A stretch of 64,000 nucleotides of DNA from Monarcha castaneiventris obscurior (GCA_026261815.1 JAMPIT010000884.1:16142210-16206209), one strand, 5' to 3'. Positions 53,401 to 64,000 are shown, counted from the first letter of the stretch. Numbers and translations are program-made. Notes: generated by a model not told the origin, from the letters alone.

Positions 53401-56400
53401 GGGGAAAAGCTCCTCTGGTGAGGTCTTTGTGAGATTTAAAGGGTAGCACAACTTGGGGATGAGAGGGAGAAACAGAAGATAGGACACCAGGCCTGAAAGA
53501 GCTGTGGTGTTGGAGAGCAGTTAAGCACCATCCCTCAGGGTGTGCTCAGCCCATCTAAAAAGCTGTGATTGCCTTGGAAGAAGCATCCACAGAATTCACT
53601 TGTGGAAACTGCAGTGTGTGGGTGGAATGAGGTCTTTCCTACTGCACTGACAGGCTGCTGGTGGATGTCCTTCTCTGACTGTAATTATGTTTTCTTACCA
53701 TATGCCTCCTCACAGTCCTGCATCCCATACAATGTTGAGTTGGAATGAATATGCCCTACATTGACTCTGTAGAACTGATTTAAGGGTCTTAAACTTGTGC
53801 TTAAAGTACCCCCTTCATTTTTTTCCTAAGAAAGATCAGGACTAAAAAACTAGTTGTAGTCTTATCTGTTGAACACTTCAAGGCATTTAGTGATTTCTCA
53901 GAAGCAGCTGTTAACACACAAAGCTCATTTGTCTAATGAGTGAATTGAAGTAAAAATGAATAATGTATTAAAATCAGTTGGTATTTCAATTAAAATATCA
54001 TATTCTGTAAAAATTCATTCCAAGATTTCAGCAGCCCTAAAGCAGCCTTAGCAAATGATCTAGTTTGACTCTGAATCTGAGTGCAGATGGTGCTTGTACC
54101 CTTTATCCATCTTTTCTCCTTCTCCAACTAAAGATTCTTTTTACCCAATATAAAGTAACCTTTTTCCCTCCACCAGAAAGAGTCTTAATTGGAATCTAAA
54201 ACTAATAGGATTCCAAAGTCTTAATGATTAAAAAATTTGGGTGGTATCAGCACAATTACAATGAACTGTTTGGGCTTTGTTCTTTAGGGGACTCTTTTTT
54301 TTGTATGGGGTCTTGTTTTTGTTTGGGGTTTTTTTTTGGTGGGGTTTTTTTTGTTTGGTTTCTCGGGGTTTTTCTTTTGCTATTCCGTTAAGAAATTTGA
54401 CTTCTCAGGAGGAACTTCGTGACTATCAAAGCCCTTTGCATTAATTCAAAGTAGTTATGTAAAACTTGAGGTTCCTGTAATTTCTACTTAACTAAAATAA
54501 AAAACAGTTTGCCCTGTTTTTTAGTAGGAAGCAGTTCTGTGGCGTGAGAGAAATCCTTTTTCCTCTTCTCTGGTATGTTTTTTGACCACCCAAGCAGAAC
54601 TTTCTTAGCTGAGGGCAGGTATTGCCTTCAGGGGCATTCACTGCATGGGTGGTCAGTCTTTGATTTAGGAAATTCAGTTTGGGAAGTTATCATGTTCAAG
54701 CTCCCTTGTCTCCAATTTTTGCCATATTGATACTTTGGAGTGTGGTGGAACTTTTCATTGTTCCTTTTGTTTGTTTGTTTTATCTCTGCTCATGTGCAGG
54801 AGTAGACAAAATTGCAATTTGCAGCTGTGGTGGTGGGTGATTTTGTTTAAATGTCTCTATTTCTGTGGACTTGGCCTGAGGAGTGTCTGTGTTTACACAG
54901 AGCTGATTCGATCCCTGAGGGAAGGGAAGGGAAGGGAAGGGAAGGGAAGGGAAGGGAAGAACCCGCATGTGCTGTAGGTTTCTTCTACCTGCACAACCTC
55001 TGGCATTTCCAGGTGCAGCAGGTACCTGGCTGGGCTGGAGCAGTCTGTGCCTCTTCATTTAATGCAGAGTGGGAAAATTGAATTGAAAAGAAATTGACTC
55101 TCCCCACCCAGAACACTCCTTAGAGTAGAGGTGAGTAGCAGCAATAGGGATTTGAATGGAACAGAGGAAAATGCAAAGCAGCAAGGGCTAAGCCTGTGTT
55201 GTAGGTGTTAGTCTGACATAACTCCATGGAAAGAAGAGCTCATGGTTAAGAGGCTTCCTGTGGGTTGTTGTGTGTTTCAGACATATTTGAGATTGTGTTT
55301 TGGTCTTGGACTTCTAAGAGCCTTTGAAAAGTTGGGAGATTCATGGTGTCTTGAAATATGACTGCGGTTTGCTTCAGAGTTTGAATTTATTTCTGCTTTC
55401 ACTTCCCTCTTTTCTACCAGCACACTTATTTAAAAAAGACGTGCGGGGTTGTTCTGTGAAATAGGGTCATTTATCACTAGCCCAGGTCTTTGATGGTTAG
55501 CAGGCCTTTTGTTTGGGTTCCTTAGTGCTTCCAGGCCTTTTTTGGTTAGAAGGTGCCTGCATAACAACCAAGTTGTTGCCTTGGGTGAGGAAGGCTTGGT
55601 GGGGAGGTAGTGCCCACTCTCAGCCAGGCCCTGCTCATCAGGAGTTGAACCAGAGATTTCTGTGTGCAGCTGTGGGACTGCTGTGCCCAAGGCAGCAAAT
55701 GCAAGGTTCTGACCCACCCATCAGCTGCTCCTGGCAGGATGAGGAGGGAGCACTGTGCTCCTACATCTCCCCCTTGCTAGGGAGGGAGGCAGGGAGGCTC
55801 CCCTGTGCCCTGTGCTCTCCCTCCCTGCCTCTCTCTTCCCTTGGGCACTGCCCAGCCTCAAGACAGGCCGGGCTGTCAGCCCTGAGCACCAGCACAGGAG
55901 CTGGTGGCATCTGTCCTGCTTTCTCCCTCCTTCCTAGCTGGCCTCCCTGGGGATTAGCAGACTTGCACTCATGTGACTGGGAGCCTTTGTTGGCACTTGA
56001 TCCAACTTTCCCCATCGCAGATATTTGTTGGGAAGTATTGAAATGAGCCCGAGTATTCACGTGGATCTCCTGCATGGAGGGTGGGTGTGGAGAGGCAGCC
56101 TCAGGGCCCTGCAGATGTGTAGCAATGTCAGCTGGGTGTTTCACTTCAGAATATTCTGCTGTGCATGCAGACCCAGCAGCTCACCTGCTCTCAGGAGTTC
56201 TTCTCTGGTGGCCCTGCTCTTCCTTCCAGCCTCTGGCACCATGGAGGGTTGTCCTTCCCTTCCCCCACACCAGCTCTTGGCTTTAAAGCCCTGTTTGTAT
56301 GTCACTCCACTGTCTGGCACGTGTCTGTGGCAGGAAGGAGATTTGTGCCTCTCATTCACATGCCCAGGGCCCTTCTCGCTGAGACAGCTGTGGTTTCCTC

Positions 56401-56576
56401 AGCCCTTTTTCGTGGCTGAAGGTGTGTGATGGGCAGCTCTCCCCAGAAACAGGGACATGCATCACTGAAAGGGACATTTACTGTGAGACACGGCCAGACA
56501 CATGAGTACTGCTGAAAGATGTGGATTTATGGGAATTTGTTTTCCTTTCACACTTCTCTTTCTTCCTCTTTCACAG
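43949..56576 (+). other. BID: BID intron 1 (12.6 kb)
   Basis: It begins in the CpG island and becomes ordinary intron after about 44,600. A segment at 44489-44539 has a good acceptor (C/T tract then ctcag) and a donor gtaaag, and could be an alternative noncoding exon. A GGGAA pentanucleotide repeat lies at 54918-54959. The stretch 55,550-56,300 is GC-richer. I recognise no coding exon and no clear transposon in the rest. Confidence 0.6.
54918..54959. repeat. (GGGAA)n pentanucleotide microsatellite, about 8 copies
   Basis: GGGAA units repeat without interruption for about 42 bp. This is a purine-only tract in BID intron 1. Confidence 0.92.
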
Positions 56577-56645
56577 AACGAGGACTGCTGGTCTGAAGCA
56601 GAGGGTGACCCGAGCTGCTCTGTCCCTGAATCCATCATGGAACAG
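56577..56645 (+). CDS. BID: BID exon 2: 5' UTR and start codon (codes MEQ)
   Basis: It lies between ttcacag and gttaga. The ATG at 56637 has A at -3 and G at +4, a strong Kozak context, and encodes MEQ before the donor. The 60 nt upstream in the exon are open in the same frame without an ATG. This start is chosen because it is the only ATG in frame in the exon and joins in phase 0 to INGSLQMEH. Confidence 0.88.
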
Positions 56646-59600
56646 GTTAGAGTCAAACATGTCTGAAGTCAGCTGTTCACAGTGTGCAGTGGTTCTCTGG
56701 TGTGCTTGTCCTGAGATACTTTGAGGGGGATAAGTCTCAGTGTTGGCTCGTGTCCTTCTTGAATTTCCCAGAATTCCTGCAGGGTTCCTGGCACTGCTCT
56801 GAATACAGAGGAGTGGATGGAACCAGTTAGGTTGCAGGCTACTTCCTTGTTATCTCTGTGTGGCACTTCCCCTTGGGACTGCAGGCTGGAGATGTAGCTA
56901 TGTAAGAGACTACAATGTTTATTGATAAAGCTACAAACTGCTGAACTAATAAATGAAAGGGCACAGCCCTGTGATCAGTGTATTGCATTGGTTTGTGCAG
57001 TGTTAAACACAATTATGGTGCTGTTATTTAGCACACTTAAATCATCCTCCCCCAGCCCAGCTCAAGTTAGGATACAATTCTAACCCTCTACTCTGCCCTC
57101 CCACGAGCCTTTTGAGCACAACAGGATTAAAAAATATATCAGTGATAAGCCCAAGAACCAGTCCAGCAGGTTGTTGGAGAGGATTGCTGCTGGTGCCCCA
57201 GTGAGTTTGGGTCACCGGGTGACCTGCACTACTCTCTGTAAACATGCATGCTCAGGTCATGGAAGATGTGCCTTCTGTTCATCTCTGACTGATCATATAC
57301 TTTATTTTCCATTTGTTTCCACTTCTCAACTCTGCCTTTTGTTGACTGTTCCTCCTTTTGTCTGCCCAGTCAGATATGGTTATGTCGGTGGCCTTGTAAG
57401 ATTCCACTCCCCAAAACTCCCTTTCAGTTACCAAGTTCATCCTGGTTGCATATTGTTGGCATAATAAACCATTCTTCTTTAACTATTTTTCTTCTCCCTA
57501 GATAAAATTAAGCCTAAGTATTTTCTTACAGGCAGACCATCTGCACACCAGAGTAAGGATTTTCTTTCTTTATTTCTGTCCTTACACTGCATCCTGCTCT
57601 CTTAGCTGTTTAACCAAAATTATTGGAGAGTCTCCTGGTTTTCTGGAGGCCTTAGCTGGTTATGAGGCCTGGTGTTCCAGTGGCGCCTCTTGCTCCCATC
57701 AGTCTGCCTGCCTCATGGACCTCCTCAACCTAATTAATTTGGGCACTCTGTGCTGCCTTGCTTGAAGGCTGCAGGTTGTGTGGCCATGGAGACAGCACGT
57801 GCCCATTTACTGGGGGTGAATGTGCCACTGGAGGTGGCAGTGATCTGCCATCTCATTTCACTTTTCTTGTGAGCAGCTGCTTGGCTCTCTGTGAGGAACT
57901 GAACAGGTTTATTATGGAGCTGGTTGAGGCTCCTTTGAAGAGGGAGAAGAAATGTGAACCTTGGGGGGTTTTGCAGGCTTATGCTCTTATCTCTGTTTCC
58001 CACCTTGTTACTGCACTGCTCTGATTACATTGACGTGGGGAGCTGCTACCTTCTTTATGCACAGCAAGTAGAATGCCCAGTTCCCAAACAGAAGGGTAGA
58101 ACCCTTCCAAACACAGATGTCTGAGGAAGGGAAATGGATGGTATTTGCCAAAACATCTGTTTCGAAAGAGGCGCTTGGATCAGGGCTGCTGCCATTGCCA
58201 CAGCTGGAAATGTGAGGAAAAGGTGAGCTGGCTCTTGCTACAGCAGTTTGTCAGAGCAGAGCCTTCTGTCATTCACCATGGGACAGTCCTGTGTGGGTCC
58301 ACATCCAGGAATCAGTCTGCATCTGCTGAGGCCGTGTGGTTTCCCTGGCTGATGCTGTTCGGGGTGCCCAAAGGAGGCCACAGAGACGTGTTCAGGGCTG
58401 GAAAACGGTGCCTGCGTAGACACTTCGAGTGGGACACTTCCAAGGCGTGGGCTTAACAGTGATTTCCTTATGTTTCAGATCAATGGATCTCTTCAGATGG
58501 AACATGCACTGCTGTTCAGCTTCCTGGAGGCATCCTCTGACTTTAAGTTCAGAGAGCAGCTGCATTCCCTGCAAAGCCAGCAGCTTGTGCTGTGCCAAGG
58601 AAACGATGACGACGAGCTTCAGACCGATGGCAATCGGAGTGGCCACTTCCAGAACGGTGAGCTAGGTGAGCAGGCTTTTCTCCATCCCACATGTCTCTCT
58701 GAACATGGTGTTTTTCTTTCCCCATTCCCTATCTGTGCTATTGTCTGTTTCAGAGGAGTAATGTTTTCTCTATTGAGAAACCTCACCATGTGGCTGTTGG
58801 TGGTGTTGGTTGGGAATTTAGCACTTAGGTTAAGACAAATGGTGCGTAGTGCTTTATCTCTCCATGGATTTCTAGAGCACCTGTCACTGGGTTTTGTCTG
58901 CAGCACATCAGACAAGGGCACAAAGCTGGTACTGGTGATAGCTGCCCCCAAGGAGTGTGATACAAGGCAGTAAAGTTAGGCCTCACACTGCTCCTCAGGC
59001 ACTATCAGTGCTTGGATTAGGATCTTGGAACAACTCGAGTTCTGGTACCAGGTGAATCCCTTTCTGCTCTACCAGTGTGGTGGAAACTGTTCCTCAAACA
59101 GCTTCTGGTCCTTTGCTAGCCATCTGCAGGGTGGCCCTTGCCCAGGGTGTGTCAGCTGGCACATTGACCTCAACTGAAGCAGGGTGAAGAGGAACTGCTG
59201 CAGTGAATAGTCCTCTCTCACACAGATCTGCATAGGTCTCATGCCAAAAGTGACTATGGCAAGCTTTGCCCAAAGGAGGTAGGACAAGGTGTAAGGTTCT
59301 AAGCTGAAAAAGGACAGATTCAGACTAGATGTAAGGAAGATTTTTACAGTGAGGGTGGTAAAACACTGGCACAGGTTGCCCAAAGAGGTGATGGATGCCC
59401 CATCCCTGGAAACATTCAAGGTCAGTTTGGCTGGGGCTTTGAGCAATCTAATCTAGTTGAAGATGTCCCTGCTCATTGCAGGGGATTTGGATGAGATGGC
59501 CTTTCAAGGTCCCTTCCAACTCAAACTATTCTATGAGGTGCTGTGTTTTAGATGGTGCTTAAGAGAAGTCCTGGCAAGTCACTCCAATTCTAGAATCATT

Positions 59601-62285
59601 AGGTTGAAGAAGACCCTCAAGATCATGCACAGCTTCTCAATTCCCCTCTCTGGGCAGGATGTTGGCTGTAACTGTCCGGTTCAAATTTTTGGTTGGAGAT
59701 GTTCTAACATGCCCTATAGTGACTTTTTTTTGGGCAGGGTGAGGCTGCACTTTACCTAAACTACAGAATAAAAACCGTGTTTGCCACTATCTCTGGTTAG
59801 CAACCTGGGTGCACTTAAAGAAATTGTGCTTAGACCTGTCATGAATACACTCTGATTGGGATTGGAAGGAGGTTGCTAATGGAGATGAGCAAAATGCTGT
59901 GACCTGCACTGAACCTGCTCTGACTACAGCCTGTGAACTGAATTCTGCTCTTTGTGTTGGCAGGGTTGGTTCCAACAACTGATGATGTTATCCGGGTCAT
60001 TGCTGCTCAGCTCGCTGAGATTGGAGACCAGTTGGATAAAGAAGTCCATGCAAGAGTAGTAAATGACCTAGTGCAGCACTTTCTGAATGAGAATCTGTCT
60101 AGAGAGGTGAGTGAACAACAACCTGGTGAGCAGTTCTCCTTTCAAATATTCTGCATCCTTCCTGCTGTGACTTTGAAGGCACCTTAGAATTCATCCCAAA
60201 CACTTAGCTTTGAAGATTAGTTAGAGGTGATTCTGTGGCAGGAGTTAATGTGTCAGTTGGGTTCCTTGGGCTGATCTCTTTTCTGCAGATGGTGAATGGT
60301 GGTTGTAGAAAAGGACTGACTTTCAGAGGCATTTTGTCCTTCTTTTGATGGCCCAGTGGCTTATCTTGGAAAATGAACTGTCTGGCTAAGGCTTACTTTT
60401 AGTATGTAAGATCTTTGGACTTTGGTGCCAAGTCCTGTATATCTGCTCATCATCATGTGGGTAAAAATTGAGCAGGTTAGAGACAGGAGCTTAACTTGTG
60501 CTTGTCACTGAGCACTGAAGAGACAGCAAGTCATGAGACCCTTTCCTGGTGCTGTAAGTGTATTCATAGGCACAGTTTGGGAGCAGCAGTGGGTTTAGGC
60601 CTGGCTGGGTGACCTGCTGGGCTGGCCTCTTCCTAGATGCAGGTGGCCCAGCATCTAACAGCCCTTGCTGCTGTGCAAGAGAAGTAGAGTTTGAGGTCCC
60701 TTGTGTCAAAAAGGAAAAAGAAGGCTATCTAAGGATTAGATCTACATCTGGATCAAGGGCCACAGTTTTTTTGGGGGTGTTTTTTTAAGTAACAGGCTGG
60801 CTGCCATGGCTGGGAGGAAGGGGAGCAGCATCCTGTGGAGTGTTAGAGCAAGCACATCAGTTACCAGCACAGTCCTGGCAGGCTGTGCTGAGACCCCTTT
60901 CTGCCACAGCTGTTGCACTGAGATCCCTCTGTTCCTTCCATGCAGGAGATAACCCTGCACATGTCCAGGGTGGTGAGCAAGCTTGCAGAATCCGTCCCCT
61001 CAGACATACAACAGGAGAAGGCCATGTTGACGCTAGCAATGCTCTTGACCAAGAAAATTGTGATTTCAGTGCCCTCCCTTCTGCACCGTGTCTTTAACGT
61101 CACTGTGAACTACATGAACCAGCAGCTCCATGACTACATTGTTGAAATGGTGAGTGCTGTCAAACAGCTCTGTGGGAGTCACTGCCAGCCTTTTAGCTGT
61201 CCTGGGTTTTCCCCTGAGGGGTGGCCTAGCTCTGAACTGCCTGTGGCCTGCTGGTTTCCCTGCAGTGCTCTGGAGGTTGTGCCAGAAGGGAATGTCAGTC
61301 CCTGAAGAGCTCTGGACATGAGTATGCTTGAGAGGGGGGACATGTCACAGCTTCTGCTTCCCCCTCTCACAGCAGCCAGTGAACAGAGTGCATTTGTTCT
61401 GTTGAGCAGAGAGAGCTGTGACTGCTCCTCTCCTCCCTGCAATCTCCTCAGGGAGCTGTGCCAGTAAGATTCTGGTTAATGATTCTTTCATTACCTCAGG
61501 GAAGGAAAGCCTGACCTGAGCTCTACTGGCTGCATTTCCCCAGTGTCTTGACCCTGAGGTCTCTGCTCTTGTCTTCCTCAGCTCCCCAGAGCTCGGGAGA
61601 ACTGGAAGGGGAATGGAATTGCTCCTGAGAATTAACACTAGCAGAGGAACAACAACGAGAAATGGTCAAATCCATTCTTGTTCTCTGTTGGCACTTGAGC
61701 AGAGGGGTGAGGCTGTGCAGCTCGCAGGCAGGCTGGGCTAGGGGCCAGGGCCTGGGGAAGGGAACAGGATGCACACACCGGGGTTAGGACTTGGTGGTCC
61801 TCGAGATTGAGGTTTGAGTGGGCAGGGCTGTGACCCTGCCACCCTGAGAAGCAGGGGTGACACAGCTGTGCTGTGCTGCAGGCCTGTGGGATGCTCCTGC
61901 CCTGCAGCCCTGCCAGGGACAGTGTTGGCAGCAGCCTGCAGAGGGGCCCGGCTCACGCTGCCACTGTGCCCCACCCAGCACCCTGCACCGGGGTCACTCA
62001 GCTGGGCTCCAGGGTGCTGAGTTATGCCAGAAATGAGCACTCGTGTGAGACTGGCCCGTGCTGCTGCCCCGGCTGGCTCGGCACAGGGGCAGGGAGAGGG
62101 CTGGAGCCGGGCTCCAGGGGCTGCCTGGCACGGGAAGGAGCACGGCAGGTGGCAGTGTTGATGCGCGGTTCATGGTGCTGGAAGTGTGGGGCTCCTGGGC
62201 AGGCACAGGGCAGGGCTTGCCGCGGGAGAGCTCTGCTGCTGTTAATAATGCCCTTCTGTTTCTCTCCCCCTAGCTCGGTGAGTGA
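56637..62285 (+). CDS. BID: BID, BH3-interacting domain death agonist (complete, 181 aa, 5 coding exons)
   Basis: Coding segments: 56637-56645, 58479-58656, 59964-60106, 60946-61149, 62274-62285 (546 nt, stop included; all AG/GT; phases 0, 1, 0, 0). BID is a cytosolic BH3-only BCL-2 protein. Death-receptor-activated caspase-8 cleaves it to tBID, which moves to mitochondria and activates BAX/BAK. Visible features: caspase site LQTD53/G54 within DELQTDGNRS, identical to the human block as I recall it; BH3 helix 72-87 (IRVIAAQLAEIGDQLD, core L79...G83-D84); central hydrophobic helices about 135-170 (EKAMLTLAMLLTKK, then VPSLLHRVFNVTVNYMNQQL). Human BID is 195 aa, so this is slightly shorter, mainly in the loop and C-terminus (ends YIVEMLGE). 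Synteny after MICAL3 supports the call. Confidence 0.96.
56646..58478 (+). other. BID: BID intron 2
   Basis: A 1.8-kb intron; no other exon or repeat recognised. Confidence 0.8.
58479..58656 (+). CDS. BID: BID exon 3: helix 1 and caspase-cleavage loop
   Basis: A 178-nt exon, phase 0 in and phase 1 out, after atgtttcag. It reads INGSLQMEHALLFSFLEASS, then DFKFREQLHSLQSQQLVLCQ, then GNDDDELQTDGNRSGHFQN. It carries the regulatory loop with the caspase site. Two identical donor hexamers, gtgagc, lie 9 nt apart at 58657 and 58666; the second would add three residues (GEL) in frame. Confidence 0.95.
59265..59536 (+). mobile_element. CR1 LINE 3' fragment, plus strand
   Basis: CR1 blocks in order: GACTAGATGTAAGGAAGATT, GGTAAAACACTGGCACAGGT, GATGGATGCCCCATCCCTGG, and the terminus TTCCAACTCAAACTATTCTA. 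It is 5'-truncated, about 270 bp, in BID intron 3. Confidence 0.9.
59590..59640 (-). mobile_element. Short CR1 3'-end remnant, minus strand
   Basis: The plus-strand sequence TAGAATCATTAGGTTGAAGA then AGACCCTCAAGATCATG is the reverse of the CR1 terminal block. Only about 50 bp remain. Confidence 0.65.
59964..60106 (+). CDS. BID: BID exon 4: BH3 domain
   Basis: A 143-nt exon, phase 1 in and phase 0 out, between ttggcag and gtgagt. It encodes residues 63-110: GLVPTTDDVIRVIAAQLAEI, then GDQLDKEVHARVVNDLVQHF, then LNENLSRE. The BH3 signature L-x3-G-D is present (L79, G83, D84), with hydrophobic I72, I75 and I82 on the groove-binding face. Confidence 0.96.
60107..60945 (+). other. BID: BID intron 4
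   Basis: An 839-nt intron; nothing else recognised. Confidence 0.85.
60946..61149 (+). CDS. BID: BID exon 5: central membrane-associating helices
   Basis: A 204-nt phase 0-0 exon between catgcag and gtgagt, encoding residues 111-178. It reads EITLHMSRVVSKLAESVPSD, IQQEKAMLTLAMLLTKKIVI, SVPSLLHRVFNVTVNYMNQQ and LHDYIVEM. It corresponds to the human helices around MLVLALLLAKK and PSLLRDVFHTTVNFINQNL, which insert into or lie on the mitochondrial outer membrane. Confidence 0.97.
61150..62273 (+). other. BID: BID intron 5
   Basis: A 1.1-kb intron, GC-rich in its second half (about 61,740-62,230), which explains several long chance frames on both strands. No exon is seen. Confidence 0.8.
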
Positions 62286-63120
62286 GCTCTCCAGCCCTGG
62301 AGAACGAGTATTCCTCAAGACTTCCCTTGATGGATGAAGATCACTTGATTTACTTTTTAACTTCTCAGATACAGCTGTGAAGGGGGTGGAGGAGCTTCAT
62401 AGATAGGCTTTTGTAGACTAGCAGAGCAGTAATAGTAGTGTGAGCTGCCTGCCAACTCTGCCACTACCTGTAGGGAGTAGTGCTTGCCTCTCTTTTAGAA
62501 TATTTTTTATCTTAGCAGCAGCAGCCTTTGTGCAGAGCCTGCCTTGTGCCTCCAGAGGCCCAGTGGGCACAGGGCCTGCCCTCTCAAGTGTTTTTTCTAA
62601 GCAGATGTTGCATTTTGCTTTAGTTATTCACTTCCCAGCCCCACTCCTGCAGCTGAGCCGTGCTGAGTGTTGTTCCCAGGAAGGCCTCAGGCTGTGGAAT
62701 GGGTGGTTGATCAGCAAAGATCATCAAGGGGGGTGGGTGGGAATCAGGTCTATCTTGATGAGAAGCTGGCAGCAAGAGGGAAAGGAGTCCTGAGGGATGG
62801 AGGGAGGTGTGGCCAGAGAAGGGAGAAGATATTTCCGGATCAGTCACCATCCATAAACCTGTGTTGGCTTGAAAAATTGTAAACAAAAGGGCAGGGTAGG
62901 CACAGGGGAAATCTTTTTGGGAATGCAACCTGATATGCTCAAGAAAAAGTAGGATGTTTTGTAGTCACATCTCAGGTTGAACAAATTTGGACTCAGGTTC
63001 TTTGAAATCACACAAGGTGGCAAATGTGTCACCTGTAATGCAGCTGCCTCATAACTTTTTTAAGCATGTAAATATTTTGTGGGTTTTTTTAAGTTAAATA
63101 AAAATTCCATTTCTGATGGC
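62274..63120 (+). other. BID: BID last exon: codons LGE-stop and 3' UTR
   Basis: After the acceptor cccctag, four codons (LGE then TGA at 62283-62285) end the protein. About 830 nt of 3' UTR run to the AATAAA at 63097-63102, which is preceded by a T-rich stretch. The cleavage site is inferred. The exon is short on coding, so the C-terminus differs from the human RSLARNGMD ending. Confidence 0.75.
63097..63102 (+). terminator. BID: Probable BID polyadenylation signal AATAAA
   Basis: First canonical AATAAA after the BID stop, in an AT-rich setting. Confidence 0.6.
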
Positions 63121-63350
63121 TACTACAGCTCTGCAGGCTTTCAGTTTCCACCTGAAAATTTTTCATGCAAGTACTCACGGCATTCTTCTAATTCACCATG
63201 GCTTATGATGCAGCTGGCAGCAGTAGAGACACTCTGGTCCTGTCCTTGTGCCTTGCATAAGCAAGTTTCATGTAAGTAAAACCACCTTTTCTTTTGGTGC
63301 CTGCACTAACACCGGAGGAGAGGGGAAGCACAGAAGTAGTCTACACGTCA
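63121..63350. other. Gap between BID and a possible convergent gene
   Basis: Short unannotated spacer; no gene or repeat is recognised. Confidence 0.5.
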
Positions 63351-64000
63351 GTTTTGAAAACTGTACCATTTATTAAAGTGCACCCTGGGGGCATGGTCTT
63401 ACAGCAGTGTCCCATTAGCAGAGGGAAAAAATGTACATACCCCTTCACTTGAACTGAATATTGAACAATGAAACTGGAAAGAACTTTCTTGTCAAGGTGG
63501 AAACACTTTTATTAACCAAATGGCACAAGAAGCTTTAGACAGTTGTCCCCAAGAGGGCTGCACTTGCATATTGGAAGGAACAGTATGACGAGTTCCTGGG
63601 ATAATGGGTGACCTGAGGAACTGTCAGGGTCTCTTCCCCCAGGCAGCCCTCTTGAGAACAGAATCCAAAATCCCTGCGAGTCTGTCACTATTTGCTTACA
63701 CCCAGCAGCAGCCTAGCAGAAGAGATCCCCTAACCTGCAGCTTCAGTGTCAGTCCCATTAGTCTTTGCTACTTAACAAATCAAGTGGCATTCGTTTGGTC
63801 TGAGTGGGATTTAGGTTTACACTTGAATAAGAGCTTATCCTGCAAGTTAAAAATGAGGACAAAGCCCCTAAAGGTAAGATGCATCCTCAGCAGTTTGTTG
63901 TGTCCACAGGGAGTGTCCCTTGCCTGCCCTGCAGATACTGCAGGGAGATCAAAAGCAGCTTCCACTGGAAGCTAACAGGAGCTCCCCCACTTCTACAGCA
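63351..64000 (-). other. Possible 3' UTR of a convergent gene (BCL2L13 by synteny)
   Basis: On the minus strand, AATAAA signals occur at 63374-63369 and 63513-63508. No open frame in the last 650 bp resembles a known protein. In human, BCL2L13 lies next to BID and is transcribed toward it, so its 3' UTR would be expected here. The assignment is inference from synteny only; its C-terminal coding exon is not in the window. Confidence 0.35.

Larger units (their letters stand above)
58657..59963 (+). other. BID: BID intron 3, with two CR1 tails
   Basis: A 1.3-kb intron. Its right half holds a plus-strand CR1 tail (59265-59536) and a short reversed CR1 end (59590-59640). Otherwise nothing is recognised. 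Confidence 0.8.

Noticed and set aside
63604..63975. 123-codon plus-strand frame near the end of the window
   Set aside because: No recognisable protein, and the region is better explained as 3' UTR of a convergent gene.

Overview
This is vertebrate nuclear DNA and almost certainly avian. Genes are split into short exons in long AT-rich introns, there is one CpG-island promoter, and the interspersed repeats are CR1 LINE fragments with the bird-type 3' end (43013-43330, 59265-59536, and 19983-20345 reversed). I cannot fix the species. Nothing prokaryotic or viral was recognised, and most open frames here are chance frames in introns.

Region 1 (1 to about 40,210, + strand) is the 3' half of MICAL3, the large MICAL-family flavin monooxygenase/actin regulator. 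Twelve constitutive-looking exons (648 to 35,497) join in consistent splice phase into one frame of about 1,014 codons. They cover the disordered acidic/proline/lysine-rich linker, including a 1,870-nt giant exon, and the C-terminal Rab-binding bMERB domain, ending in SLNWS-stop. The catalytic, CH and LIM domains lie upstream of the window. Phase-neutral extra exons sit in the introns around bMERB. Two 51-nt ones (15,629-15,679 and 22,987-23,037) look real, and the first is followed by three TGCATG (RBFOX) motifs within about 210 nt. Two more (13,719-13,766 and 31,735-31,800) are weaker candidates. A long 3' UTR probably ends near an AATAAA at 40,187.

Region 2 (40,211-43,490) is intergenic DNA with a CR1 tail. 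Region 3 (43,495-43,800) is a GC-rich minisatellite of 18/19-bp units directly beside a CpG island (about 43,790-44,480) that should be the promoter of the next gene.

Region 4 (about 43,870 to 63,120, + strand) is BID, the BH3-only apoptosis protein. It has a probable noncoding first exon, a 12.6-kb first intron, a start exon at 56,577-56,645 and four further coding exons ending at 62,285. The predicted protein is 181 aa with a BH3 helix and the caspase-8-type site LQTD/G. MICAL3 followed by BID in the same orientation matches the order I know from human chromosome 22.

Region 5 (about 63,350-64,000) shows two minus-strand AATAAA signals facing BID. By synteny this could be the 3' UTR of convergent BCL2L13, but no coding sequence of it is visible.

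I found no exotic new system. The most informative signals are the alternative exons around the MICAL3 Rab-binding domain, a 319-bp TTAA-flanked inverted-repeat element (24,750-25,068), the minisatellite beside the BID promoter, and an in-frame tandem splice donor just after the BID caspase site.
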